Notes: generated from the sequence alone by a model not told the origin. Positions 43,290 through 53,641 are shown, counted from the first letter of the stretch. The stretch: DNA of 64,000 nucleotides from Rhizomonospora bruguierae (GCF_018397995.1 NZ_BBQH01000012.1:14144-78143); one strand, 5' to 3'. Made by a program: numbers and translations.

Positions 43290-43898
43290 ATGGGAACTCG
43301 ACACCTCTACCTCGCCCGCCACGGCTCGGCCGACGCGTTCGGTGAGCTCACCGACATCGGCCGCCGGCAGGCGAGCCTGCTGGGCGAACGCCTCGCCGCC
43401 ATCCCTGTCGACGCCGTCTGGCACTCCCCGCTACCGCGCGCCGCCGCCACCGCGCAGATACTCGCCCGGCACCTGCCCGATGCCGCCGTGGGCGCGGCCC
43501 CCGAACTCATCGACCACGTGCCGTACGTCCCGAGCCCGGCCGAAACACCCCGACCCTGGGCCGGCTTCTTCGACGGCTACGACGACGCCGAAGCCGCCGC
43601 CGGCCACCGACTCGCCCACGCCCTGCTGGCCCGGTTCGCGGTGCTCCCCGACCCGGCCGTGACCGCGATCGACACCCACGAGGTGCTGATCACGCACGCC
43701 TACCAGGTCGCGTGGCTGGTGCGCCACGCGCTGGCCGCACCAGCGTCCCGGTGGCTCGGCCTGAACAGCGCCAACGCCGCCCTGACGGTCATCCAATACC
43801 GCGCGGGCCTGCCGCCCACGATCGTCATGTTCAACGACATGAGCCACCTGCCGGCGGACCTACGCTGGACCGGTTTCCCGGCGGCCATCAGGCCGTAA
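43290..43898 (+). CDS. Histidine phosphatase family protein
   Basis: A 202-aa phosphoglycerate-mutase-like phosphatase. The RHG triad is at residues 10-12 (LYLARHGSAD). The second Arg block reads WHSPLPRAAATAQILA and the second catalytic His is in VLITHAYQVAWLV. Complete catalytic set. It lies 59 nt downstream of the phosphotransferase-like gene on the same strand and could counteract it or process its product. Its stop overlaps the 3' end of the truncated TetR gene on the other strand by 11 bp. Confidence 0.85.
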   Translation: MGTRHLYLARHGSADAFGELTDIGRRQASLLGERLAAIPVDAVWHSPLPRAAATAQILARHLPDAAVGAAPELIDHVPYVPSPAETPRPWAGFFDGYDDAEAAAGHRLAHALLARFAVLPDPAVTAIDTHEVLITHAYQVAWLVRHALAAPASRWLGLNSANAALTVIQYRAGLPPTIVMFNDMSHLPADLRWTGFPAAIRP

Positions 43899-44334
43899 GG
43901 CTCTCCTCGGGGCCGGTCAGGTATCGCTGGAGCGTAGGGCTGATCCACTCGACCACCTTCTCCGCCGGCATCGCGGTGATGGGGGGAAGTCGCAGCACGT
44001 ATCGACACAGGGCGAGCCCGAACATCTGGCTGGCGATCAGCCCGGCCCGGTCGGGGGCCGCCGCCGGTGCGGGGCAGAGTGTCGCTACCACCGGGGCGAG
44101 TTGGGCGACGAAGATGTCGCGCATCTGGTCGCGTGCGGCCTCATTGGTCACGGCGGCGCGCAGTAACGCGACGAAGGTGCCATCGGACTCCCATCGGTCC
44201 AGGAAGTGCCGGACCAGTGCGGGGCCGTACTCGGTTTTCGGTACGCCGGTGAGGCTGGGCAGCCGCAGGTCGAAGGTGGCCGCGGCGGCGAACAGCTTCT
44301 CCTTGTTGCCGTAGTAGCGCAGGGAGACGGCCAT
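43888..44334 (-). pseudogene. TetR regulator lacking its DNA-binding domain
   Basis: The frame begins MAVSLRYYGNKEKLFAAAAT at 44334. RYYGNKEKLFA is the standard end of a TetR helix-turn-helix (family pattern YRHFGSKEELF), so helices 1-2 and most of helix 3 (about 40 residues) are missing. No frame upstream supplies them: the DNA there is an operator-like palindrome and then the start of the divergent monooxygenase. The ligand-binding half (RHFLDRWESDGTFVALLRAA and TetR_C-like helices) is intact for 148 aa. It is most likely a 5'-deleted regulator; a non-DNA-binding modulator is a less likely alternative. Confidence 0.65.
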
Positions 44335-44338
44335 ACGC

Positions 44339-44370
44339 TGACAACGATCGTTGGCCAACGCTTGTTGACA
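44339..44370. promoter_or_regulatory. 32-bp near-palindrome, TetR-type operator
   Basis: Centred on GGCC (44353-44356), 13 of 16 base pairs are symmetric. It contains the perfect CGTTGGCCAACG (44349-44360) and CAACGATCGTTG (44342-44353). It lies 12 bp before the monooxygenase start, where a repressor would block it. Confidence 0.65.
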
Positions 44371-44382
44371 CGAGGAGCCGTC

Positions 44383-45858
44383 ATGATCCCCACCGGGGCG
44401 GATGTCGTCATCGTCGGCGCCGGACCCACCGGCCTCATGCTCGCCGGCGACCTCGCCGCCGCGGGCGTGCGAACCGCCGTGCTGGAGCGCCGCTCGCGGG
44501 AGTCCAACCTGACCCGGGCCTTCGGCGTGCACGCCCGCACGCTGGAGGTGCTGGACGCCCGGGGCCTGGCCGACGAGCTCACCGCCACCGGCGAACCGGT
44601 GCGCGAGCTACGCCTGTTCGACCGCGTCCACGTCGACCTCACCCGGCTGCCCAGCCGCTTCCCCTACCTGCTCATCACCCCGCAGTACCAGGTCGAGCGA
44701 GTCCTGCGCCGCCGGGCCGAGAGCCTCGGCGCCACCCTGGTGGGCGGCGTCCAGGTGGTCGACCTACGGCAGGATGCCGGTGAGGTCCGGGTCGACATCG
44801 CCGGCGGGCAGTCCATCCGTGCGTCCTATGTGGTGGGTACTGACGGCGTCCACAGTCGGGTCCGGCAGGCGCTCGGCCTCCCGTTCCCCGGCAGGGCGGT
44901 CCTTCAGTCGATCATGTTGGCCGACGTGCGGATGACCGCGGCGCCCACCGGGGTACTCGCGGTCAACGCGGTCGGGGACTGCTTCGCATTCGTGGCACCG
45001 TTCGGCGACGGTTGGTTCCGCGTCTTCGCCTGGGACCGGCTCGACCAGCAACCAGACAGCGCACCGCTCGACTTCGAGGAGATCCGCGCCGTCACCCGAC
45101 GCGCGCTGGGCACCGACTTCGGGATGCACGACCCGCGGTGGATGGCACGGTTCCACAGCGACGAGCGGCAGGTCCCGACCTACCGGGTCGGCCGGGTCTT
45201 TCTCGCCGGCGACGCGGCCCACATCCACTCACCGGCCGGCGGCCAGGGCATGAACACCGGCATCCAGGACGCGGCCAACCTGGGCTGGAAGCTCACCGCC
45301 GCCGTGCACGGCTGGGCCCCGGAGGACCTGCTCGACAGCTACCACGCGGAGCGGCATCCGGTCGGCCGGCTCGTCCTGCGCAGCAGCGGAGCGATCATCC
45401 GGCTCGCGATGATCCAGTCCCAGATCCCACGCGCCGCACGCAACGTCATCGGCGGAACCGCGCTCAGAATCGGACCGATAGCTCGCAAGGTCGCCGGCAC
45501 GATCTCCGGCATCGGCATCGCATACGCCCCACCGCGCGGCGGCCACCCCCTCGCCGGTCAACGCGCCGCCGACGTGCCGCTTACCGGCGACGCCCAGCCC
45601 GCCGCCCGGTTGTACGAAGCACTCCGCGACGGCGTGTTCGTGCTGGTCGCCCCGCCCGAACTGGCGACGATCGCCGCGCCATGGGCCGACCGGGTACGCC
45701 AAGCCACGCCCGCCGACACGCACACCCCGACCATGCTGGTGCGCCCCGACGGGTACGTCGCCTGGGCCACCGGCGACACCCTTCCGGAGCGCCGCGACAC
45801 CGCGATCCGCGACGCGCTGTCCACCTTCTGCGGCTCACCAACCAAGCTGGGCCGGTAG
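44383..45858 (+). CDS. FAD-dependent class A monooxygenase
   Basis: A 491-aa flavin monooxygenase of the p-hydroxybenzoate hydroxylase type. FAD contacts: VVIVGAGPTGLMLAGDLAAA (Rossmann GxGxxG), VVGTDGVHSRVRQAL (DG motif) and RVFLAGDAAHIHSPAGGQGM (GD motif). The C-terminal 100 residues have the thioredoxin-like end common in aromatic and antibiotic hydroxylases, including rifampicin monooxygenase. It needs NADPH and O2 to hydroxylate an aromatic compound; the substrate is unknown. The ATG at 44383 has GAGGAG upstream and a near-palindromic operator just before it, next to the damaged TetR gene. Loss of that repressor could leave it constitutive. Confidence 0.88.
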   Translation: MIPTGADVVIVGAGPTGLMLAGDLAAAGVRTAVLERRSRESNLTRAFGVHARTLEVLDARGLADELTATGEPVRELRLFDRVHVDLTRLPSRFPYLLITPQYQVERVLRRRAESLGATLVGGVQVVDLRQDAGEVRVDIAGGQSIRASYVVGTDGVHSRVRQALGLPFPGRAVLQSIMLADVRMTAAPTGVLAVNAVGDCFAFVAPFGDGWFRVFAWDRLDQQPDSAPLDFEEIRAVTRRALGTDFGMHDPRWMARFHSDERQVPTYRVGRVFLAGDAAHIHSPAGGQGMNTGIQDAANLGWKLTAAVHGWAPEDLLDSYHAERHPVGRLVLRSSGAIIRLAMIQSQIPRAARNVIGGTALRIGPIARKVAGTISGIGIAYAPPRGGHPLAGQRAADVPLTGDAQPAARLYEALRDGVFVLVAPPELATIAAPWADRVRQATPADTHTPTMLVRPDGYVAWATGDTLPERRDTAIRDALSTFCGSPTKLGR

Positions 45859-45886
45859 GAACGCCCTCCTGGAAGCGAGCCACCGC

Positions 45887-45921
45887 CCGGCCGCCACCGC
45901 AAACGACGGCTGGCGGGCCGG
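45887..45921. terminator. Hairpin between convergent genes
   Basis: CCGGCC-GCCA (45887-45896) pairs with TGGCGGGCCGG (45911-45921) with one bulged base. It lies in the 85-bp gap between the monooxygenase stop and the stop of the frameshifted membrane gene. Confidence 0.55.
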
Positions 45922-45943
45922 CACCCGCGCACAGTCGTGCGGA

Positions 45944-46811
45944 TCAGCTCATACCGGGCGCGCGGCCGGTCGGGGCCCGCCTCGCGGTGACGCCAACCAC
46001 GGCAAGCAGGAAGACCGTGCACATGGTCAGCATCGGCGGCAGTACCTTGATCGAGTCCGCGAGCTGCCGGTACGCCCCGTCGACCAGGCCCGGGTCCCAC
46101 CAGCTCATGGTCGACACGTACCACAGTGGCGCGTTGTGCCGCGGGCACGCTCGGGCGACAGCGCGGTGACCACATACACGGCGGTGACCGCGTCGAGCAG
46201 CAGCAGCGCCCCCACCCCGCTGCTGAGCCAGGCGGCGGCGCGGCGGCCGCGGCGCAGCAGGACGCTCACCGCCCAGGCGAGCCCGGCGGCGCCGATCGCC
46301 CAACCGCCCACGGCCACCAGCGAGCCGGCACGGACCTCGCCGAACACATCACCGACGTACGGTGCGGCGTTGATGCCCGCGACGCCCAGCGCGAGCGCCA
46401 CCGGAACCACGACGGCGGGCACGGCGATTGGCCCGGAGCGGGCCACCCGCCGGCCGAACCACCACATCGAGGCCGCAGCGAGCGCCACCGCCAACGCGTA
46501 CCCGTAGGGCGCGGCCTGGTGCGCGCCGGTCACGTCGGCCAGCAGACCCCCCGTGGTCAGCAGGGCAAACAGCAGCACACTGAACGCGCACGGCGCGGCG
46601 ACCAGCTTGGTGAGGGTGACGGCGGCGGTGCGTGCCTGGAACACCGTCATCGTCTCCGTCCGGTGGCTGAGCCGGTCGCGCAGCGCGCACCGGGCGGTGT
46701 CGGCCAGGTCCCGGGCCGGGGTGTCACTGGCGGCGAGCAGTTCGGCGATCTCGTCGCCGTAGCGCTCGCGAACCGTGGCCGGGTACAGCGCCAGATGATC
46801 CGGGCGCGCAT
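45944..46811 (-). pseudogene. Frameshifted multi-span membrane protein behind PadR
   Basis: The reading is split. An ATG overlapping the padR stop (TGATG at 46813-46809) is followed after three codons by an extra GC that leaves the coding frame; the frame then reads DHLALYPATVRERYGDEIAE and several membrane spans (for example SVLLFALLTTGGLLADV). Near 46135 a second shift is needed: VVTALSPER in one frame continues as RHNAPLWYVSTMSWWDPGLV in the next, with a last span (MLTMCTVFLLAVVGV). Genes of this type (HAAS-like head, then spans) usually accompany PadR regulators. Either two real mutations or sequencing errors are present. An alternative TTG start at 46848 would avoid only the first one. 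Confidence 0.6.
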
Positions 46812-47125
46812 CAGGCCACCGCCAGCCGGCGCAGCCCGGCCGCGGCAAGGGACCGCATGCGCCGCAACTCGGCGCCCAGAGCCGCCCGGCCGGCGTCGGT
46901 CAGCCGGTACGGCTTGCGCCGGTCCTGCTCGGGCAGGGCCTCGATGTAGGCGTGCTCCTCCAGGCGCCGGATCGCGCCGTAGAGCGTGCCGGGTCCGGGG
47001 CGGGCGCCGGTGAGCTCGCCGATGTCGTCCTGCATGGCGTAGCCGTGCTTGGGCCCCGCGGCGAGGCTGATCAGCACGTGCAGTGCCGGTTCGGAGAACC
47101 GGCCGAGGTCGCCGAGCCCGGCCAT
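46811..47125 (-). CDS. PadR-family regulator (short)
   Basis: A 104-aa winged-helix PadR of the minimal type: FSEPALHVLISLAAGPKHGY, PGPGTLYGAIRRLEEHAYIE and RKPYRLTDAGRAALGAEL. The ATG at 47125 has AGGGAGGG 4 nt upstream. It overlaps the start of the membrane protein gene downstream (TGATG), so the pair was one operon. A 30-bp near-palindrome precedes it and should be the binding site. Confidence 0.88.
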   Translation of the reverse strand: MAGLGDLGRFSEPALHVLISLAAGPKHGYAMQDDIGELTGARPGPGTLYGAIRRLEEHAYIEALPEQDRRKPYRLTDAGRAALGAELRRMRSLAAAGLRRLAVA

Positions 47126-47138
47126 TGACCCTCCCTTA

Positions 47139-47168
47139 CTACGTTCCGCGTAGCAACGCAGTACGTAG
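47139..47168. promoter_or_regulatory. Operator-like near-palindrome before the short padR
   Basis: Outer arms CTACGT (47139-47144) and ACGTAG (47163-47168) match perfectly and 24 of 30 bases are symmetric overall. It begins 14 bp upstream of the PadR start, where autoregulation is expected. Confidence 0.55.
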
Positions 47169-47363
47169 CAACCCCGTCAAGCCGCAACCGTTCACCCCTG
47201 CCTCCTCTCTGCGACGGCTGGCGGCCACGGCGACGCGCGTTCAACCAGAGCGCCAGACCTGGTGGGACGGTGAACGCAGCCAGCAGCAGAACATCTGCCC
47301 AAAACCAGCCCCTCCAGAGCACAGCGCCCCCGATCTTGCTCCCCTCAGCATGATCGACAAGGG

Positions 47364-47789
47364 TCACAATACGGTCGCCCAGTACTGGTTCAGTCTGGCC
47401 ACGGCCTCGTCTTTGGACATGGTCGCGATCTCGCCTTCGCTCAGGGCGACACGGTTCTTGAGCAGGTACACCAACTCAGCCGGCAACGCCTCAGCGGGCA
47501 GGTCAGGGACGCCTCGCTTGGGCAGAACCCCGTCCTGGACGCACCTCCAGAAGTCCTCATCCGTGACATCTAGTTGGTCCCGCAATATGCGGCTCCACAT
47601 GCTCGGCCCGTACACCGTGCGATCGACCGGATGAGAGACGCGGGTACGCAGTACACGACCATCGGGCAGGCCAAGCTCAAACGTCAGGTGATGAGTGCCG
47701 GTGCGCCCACGCGCATCGCGGACCCGGGCCCACTGCTCCGTATGGCAGAACTTCTCGTGGGCCTCGCGGGTGGACGATGGATAGCTCAC
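47364..47789 (-). CDS. Toxin-like protein of a type II toxin-antitoxin pair
   Basis: A 141-aa protein. Sequence features are STREAHEKFCHTEQWARVRD, HHLTFELGLPDGRVLRTRVS and SMWSRILRDQLDVTDEDFW, which recall actinobacterial proteins annotated as cytotoxic translational repressor of a toxin-antitoxin system. The first 75 residues look like a HicA-like or RelE-sized fold, and the remainder is helical. The GTG at 47789 overlaps the antitoxin stop by 4 nt (GTGA). Gene order antitoxin then toxin with overlap is standard. The toxic activity is inferred from family resemblance only. Confidence 0.7.
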   Translation of the reverse strand: MSYPSSTREAHEKFCHTEQWARVRDARGRTGTHHLTFELGLPDGRVLRTRVSHPVDRTVYGPSMWSRILRDQLDVTDEDFWRCVQDGVLPKRGVPDLPAEALPAELVYLLKNRVALSEGEIATMSKDEAVARLNQYWATVL

Positions 47790-48202
47790 GACGCCGGCCC
47801 GACCAGCCATTCGCGCAGCTGGATGTCGCTACTGAGGGTCACCAACTGCACCAGACCCCAGCTGTTTGCGTGGTTGGGCACATCGAGCAGCCGATCCTGC
47901 CAGTCCTCGGCATACTCCCGCAGCGCGACGATCATATCGTCCAGCGCCTCGTCGAGGGTCGCGCCGTCCGCCGCGACCGGCAGGCCCGGAATGAAGACCG
48001 ACCAGCCACCGGCCTCTGCCACCACCCGGGCGCCCGATGGACTCACCGAGGCCAGGAAGTAACGAAGCCGCTCCCGGTCCACGAACGCGGTCATCCGGTT
48101 GTCCCGCCGCACGGTCGCGACCCGACCCCGCTCCGCCGCGTCCAGCAGATCCTTCAAGTGGGCGCGGGCTTCCGTGTAGCTGTCGAAGTGCACCCCCGAC
48201 AT
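47786..48202 (-). CDS. Antitoxin, Phd/HicB-like
   Basis: A 138-aa antitoxin. Residues 1-50 resemble a Phd/YefM DNA-binding head (FDSYTEARAHLKDLLDAAER, VATVRRDNRMTAFVDRERLR). Residues 60-105 resemble HicB (WSVFIPGLPVAADGATLDEA, LDDMIVALREYAEDWQDRLL). The C-terminus (HANSWGLVQLVTLSSD) would wrap the toxin. The ATG at 48202 has GGAGG 5 nt upstream. A 22-bp near-perfect palindrome lies 25 bp upstream, where the complex would repress its own transcription. Confidence 0.78.
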   Translation of the reverse strand: MSGVHFDSYTEARAHLKDLLDAAERGRVATVRRDNRMTAFVDRERLRYFLASVSPSGARVVAEAGGWSVFIPGLPVAADGATLDEALDDMIVALREYAEDWQDRLLDVPNHANSWGLVQLVTLSSDIQLREWLVGPAS

Positions 48203-48226
48203 GAGACCTCCAGATCCCGGCGACAA

Positions 48227-48248
48227 GTACGTCAAGTACTTAACGTAC
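48227..48248. promoter_or_regulatory. Operator of the toxin-antitoxin pair
   Basis: A 22-bp dyad with arms GTACGT (48227-48232) and ACGTAC (48243-48248) around AAGTACTT (48234-48241). Only one of 11 pairs is mismatched. It is 25 bp before the antitoxin start and less GC-rich than the flanks. Confidence 0.7.
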
Positions 48249-48465
48249 CCGGCACCGAGACCAGCGGCAAGCTGCACGGGGGCATGCCCATGGTCGGTCG
48301 CCCAGGGGGCACGCTCAAGATCTAGTCGCACACCACCGTGGACACGATGCGCCAGGCGCTGGGCAAATTCGACGGACAGCTCGCGTGACGGGCGTTGCCG
48401 TCACCGTTGCCGTCAATGATCCGGCGGCCGATCTTGACGGAAGGGAAACGGCTGGCAGGAATGGG

Positions 48466-48537
48466 TGGGCGCGGCAGGGTTCGAACCTGCGACCCCTCGC
48501 TTGTAAGGCGAGTGCTCTTCCACTGAGCTACGCGCCC
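48466..48537 (-). tRNA. tRNA-Val (anticodon UAC)
   Basis: A 72-nt cloverleaf on the minus strand. Acceptor stem GGGCGCG (48537-48531) pairs with CGCGCCC, discriminator A at 48466. D-arm GCTC...GAGC, anticodon stem CTCGC/GCGAG with loop CTTACAA (anticodon TAC, codon GUA), T-arm GCAGG-TTCGAAC-CCTGC. CCA is not encoded. Confidence 0.96.
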
Positions 48538-48842
48538 AAGATCAACATCACCAACCAGGCGACACGGGGTGGTTGTGCCGCAGCAGCGACGAGAGCCGCG
48601 CCGTCCGCCTAGATCTTGGAGTTGTCATGCTACAGGTCCACCCCGAGTTAGCCGAGGCTATACCAGCGGGTACCCACGGGGCTGCGGTCGTGCGAGCGAT
48701 AACGGTGCGGGCCAGGATGGAGGGGCCGGGGCCGCATCAACCGGGCCCGGCAGGTGCCGGGCGACAGGGCCGACACGTGGCCGGTAACGCAGGCGTACCA
48801 GCGGCCCGGCGACACCCCCACCGGGCGGTGACCACGGCCGGT
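48538..48842. other. Intergenic stretch between tRNA and ahpE
   Basis: These 305 bases hold the region upstream of the tRNA and the 3' flank of ahpE. I see no supported gene, and the open frames have the codon pattern of antisense shadows. No clear hairpin. Confidence 0.45.
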
Positions 48843-49310
48843 TCAGCCCGCCGCGACCTTGGCCAGCGCCTCGCGCCAGGCGGCCTGGTCGCGGGCCTGG
48901 CCGGGATCGTTCTCCTCGGCGTACCGGATGATGCCGGCCCGGTCGATGACGAAGGTGCCGCGGTTGGCGAAGCCGGTGACGTCGTTGAAGACGCCGTAGG
49001 CGCGGGCGACGGCGCCATGGGGCCAGAAGTCGGCGAGCATGTCGAAGGTGTAGCCGTCGCGGTCGGCCCACACCTTGTGGCTGAAGACCGAGTCGACGCT
49101 GACGGTGAGCACCTCGACGTCGTCTGAGGCGTAGGCGGCGAGATTCTCCTGGAGTTCACGCAGTTCGGTGGAGCAGACGCCGGTGAAGGCGAGGGGGTAG
49201 AACACGAGCAGCACGATCTTGCGACCGCGGAAGTCGGCGAGGTGGATCTCCTGGTTGTTCTGGTTCTTCAGGGTGAAGTCGGGCGCCTCGGCGCCTACCT
49301 CGATCGGCAT
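48843..49310 (-). CDS. ahpE: One-Cys peroxiredoxin AhpE
   Basis: A 155-aa peroxiredoxin that reduces hydroperoxides. The peroxidatic Cys46 is in LAFTGVCSTELREL (the family P-x-x-x-T/S-x-x-C pattern is adapted as PLAFTGVC). GYTFDMLADFWPHGAVARAY and RGTFVIDRAGIIRY are AhpE-type blocks. The Arg near the active site is in the expected second half. The ATG at 49310 follows AAAGGAG. DUF3052 lies 62 nt upstream on the same strand, as in other actinobacteria, near aceE. Confidence 0.92.
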   Translation of the reverse strand: MPIEVGAEAPDFTLKNQNNQEIHLADFRGRKIVLLVFYPLAFTGVCSTELRELQENLAAYASDDVEVLTVSVDSVFSHKVWADRDGYTFDMLADFWPHGAVARAYGVFNDVTGFANRGTFVIDRAGIIRYAEENDPGQARDQAAWREALAKVAAG

Positions 49311-49371
49311 GGGTGCTCCTTTGCGGCGGCGGTGGCCCCGGGGCCCGGACCCGGGAACCGTCGCCGTGCGG

Positions 49372-49809
49372 CTAGCGCTTGGCGCGCGCTCCACGGGGAA
49401 GCACCAGGCGGGCGGCGCCCCAGTCCTTGCCGGCGTTCACGGTCGAGGTCTGCTGCAGGCCGGCGGTCTGCGCGGACTCGGTGATGTCGCCCGGCTCGAC
49501 GTGACCCGGGCGGCCGGCCTTGGGGGTCAGCAGCCACACCACGCCGGCGGGTCCGAGCGGGCTCAACGCGTCGACCAGGATCTCGAACAGGTCGCCGTCA
49601 CCCTCGCGGTACCACAGGAGCACCGCGTCGACGACCTCGTCGGTGTCCTCGTCAACCAGTTCCCCACAGCGCTCAATCAGGGCGTCGCGGAGACCCTCGT
49701 CGACGTCATCGTCGTACCCCATCTCCATGACCACCATGCCCGGTTCGATGCTGAACCGGTCCGCCAGGCTGCGTACGCCCTCGGCGGCCTGACCAGCGGT
49801 CGCGCTCAC
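49372..49809 (-). CDS. DUF3052 family protein
   Basis: A 145-aa acidic protein (GYDDDVDEGLRDALIERCGE, DAVLLWYREGDGDLFEILVD, AGVVWLLTPKAGRPGHVEPG), an actinobacterial conserved family without known activity. The final part is basic (LVLPRGARAKR). GTG at 49809 behind GAGGAGG (12 nt away, slightly long). The family is regularly found between a peroxiredoxin and pyruvate dehydrogenase genes. This arrangement is kept here, with aceE 6 kb away. Confidence 0.88.
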   Translation of the reverse strand: MSATAGQAAEGVRSLADRFSIEPGMVVMEMGYDDDVDEGLRDALIERCGELVDEDTDEVVDAVLLWYREGDGDLFEILVDALSPLGPAGVVWLLTPKAGRPGHVEPGDITESAQTAGLQQTSTVNAGKDWGAARLVLPRGARAKR

Positions 49810-49932
49810 GTTCTAATGCCTCCTCGTCTTCACCGAACATGGTGCCACCCGACCCTGCCGCATCGGCACCGTGCGGGTAGTCCACCCTCCCACAGCGTTT
49901 CGCGCAAGTGGCGCACCGTGTTGATACCGAAA

Positions 49933-52173
<2,241 letters not shown>

Positions 52174-52263
52174 GCGGACAGCATTACCGGTTTCCCCACC
52201 GCCGGCCACCCGGGTCGCGTCGCACCCCGGGCGCCGGGGCCCGTCATCCACGTCGGACGGGCG

Positions 52264-52716
52264 CTAGTAATCGGCCGGGCAGCCGCCGTCGGAGATCTTC
52301 ATGGCCAACTCGTGCAGGGTCCGCAGTTCGGCGTCGCGGAGGCCGGCGAGCAGCCGGTGGTCGGACAGCACCGCCTCGACCGCCTGCCGGGTGGACCGCC
52401 CGGCCGCGGTGACCACCAGGGTCTTCACCCGCCGGTCGGCCGGGTCGGTGCGCCGTTCCACGAGGCCCAACTGCTCCAACTTGTCCACCAGGGCGGTCAC
52501 GTTGGACCGGTCGCACTCGAGTTGCGCCGCCAGGTCCCGGGACGGGATGGGGCGGTCCGGGTCCAGCTTGGCCAGTGCGCGGGCCGCCGCGGGGGTGAGC
52601 CCGAGCCGCGCCACGTCCACGTCCATGTGGTGGCGCATCGCGGACGCCACGTGCGTCAGCCGCAGCACGACCTCCCGGGCCAGTTGGGCCCGGTCGGTGG
52701 CGCGCGGCGACGTCAT
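52264..52716 (-). CDS. MarR-family regulator
   Basis: A 150-aa winged helix: LTPAAARALAKLDPDRPIPS, DLAAQLECDRSNVTALVDKL (recognition helix) and the wing VERRTDPADRRVKTLVVTAA. The start at MTSPRAT (52716) is chosen because TAGTAT lies 7 nt upstream; the ATG at 52725 overlaps that box. It diverges from an FMN reductase gene and probably controls it. The C-terminus (KISDGGCPADY) holds a Cys that might sense oxidants, which is speculative. Confidence 0.9.
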   Translation of the reverse strand: MTSPRATDRAQLAREVVLRLTHVASAMRHHMDVDVARLGLTPAAARALAKLDPDRPIPSRDLAAQLECDRSNVTALVDKLEQLGLVERRTDPADRRVKTLVVTAAGRSTRQAVEAVLSDHRLLAGLRDAELRTLHELAMKISDGGCPADY

Positions 52717-52793
52717 GTGATCCATACTACGGTGCGCGGATAGTTGACTAGCTCTACTGTTTAGCTCGTCACGGAACTTGTGGGAGGCATTCC

Positions 52794-53363
52794 ATGTCAG
52801 ACATCACGGTGCTCGGCATCTCCGGTAGCCTGCGGGCCGGGTCCTTCAACTCCACGCTGCTGCGCCACGCCCAGGGCCTCGCGCCCGCCGGCATGAAGAT
52901 CGACGTGTACGGGGGGCTGCGCGCGATCCCGCCCTACGACGAGGACGAGGACACCGAGCGGGAATCCCCGGCTGTGGCCGACCTGCGCGCCCGGATCGCG
53001 GCCGCCGACGCCCTGCTGATCGCCACGCCGGAGTACAACTACGGCGTCCCGGGCGTGCTCAAGAACGCGCTGGACTGGGCCTCCCGCGCGCCGGGCCGGT
53101 TCCTGCCGCTCCAGCACACACCGGTGGCGATCATGGGCGCCTCGCCGACCCCGACGGGCACCGTGCGGGCCCAACTCGCGCTGCGCCAGTTCTTCCTGTG
53201 GAACGACTCGGCCGTGGTCACCAAGCCGGAGGTGGCCGTCGCCGCCGCGCACGAGAAGCTCGGCGCGGCGCTGGATCCGCGGACCGAACAGGCGGTCCGG
53301 GGCCTGCTCGACGCGCTGGCCGCGAAGGTGCGGCACGCCGCACTGATCACCACCGCCGCCTGA
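52794..53363 (+). CDS. NADPH-dependent FMN reductase family protein
   Basis: A 189-aa flavodoxin-like reductase: LGISGSLRAGSFNSTLLRHA (FMN phosphate loop), LLIATPEYNYGVPGVLKNAL (the TPEYN signature) and AIMGASPTPTGTVRAQLALR. These enzymes reduce quinones, azo compounds or chromate using NAD(P)H. The ATG has GGGAGGC upstream. It faces the MarR gene over 77 bp with repeats of TAGCTC, so it is likely derepressed by a quinone-like compound. Confidence 0.9.
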   Translation: MSDITVLGISGSLRAGSFNSTLLRHAQGLAPAGMKIDVYGGLRAIPPYDEDEDTERESPAVADLRARIAAADALLIATPEYNYGVPGVLKNALDWASRAPGRFLPLQHTPVAIMGASPTPTGTVRAQLALRQFFLWNDSAVVTKPEVAVAAAHEKLGAALDPRTEQAVRGLLDALAAKVRHAALITTAA

Positions 53364-53641
53364 GACGGGCGGGTGGGGCGGGCGGAGTCGCCGGTGGAGC
53401 GGGCCAAGAAGCACGAGGCGTTCGGCCCGCCTCACCCGCTGGCAGTCGATGAACCGGAACCACTCGGGCCGGCTGCGACGGGCGCAGAAAGACACCCGGT
53501 CGCTGCCCCAGGCCGGGACTCCCGCCGGTAGCGGCGGGCGAGCCGCCAGTCGCCGGGTGGCCCGGAGAGCGCGGCGGCGGGCCGGGCCGCACCGAACGCC
53601 GAGGGGGCCGCCAGGGGCACCCGGCCGCGGCGGCGCGGCGG

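Noticed and set aside
47071-47367. 98-codon minus-strand frame with one hydrophobic segment upstream of the short padR
   Set aside because: It covers the padR operator and ribosome site, overlaps padR in another frame and lacks any family match; possibly a remnant but not supportable.
53364-53641. Basic minus-strand peptide resembling a gene fragment (SRPEWFRFIDCQRVRRAERL)
   Set aside because: No start, no family recognised, and it continues antisense through the FMN reductase gene.
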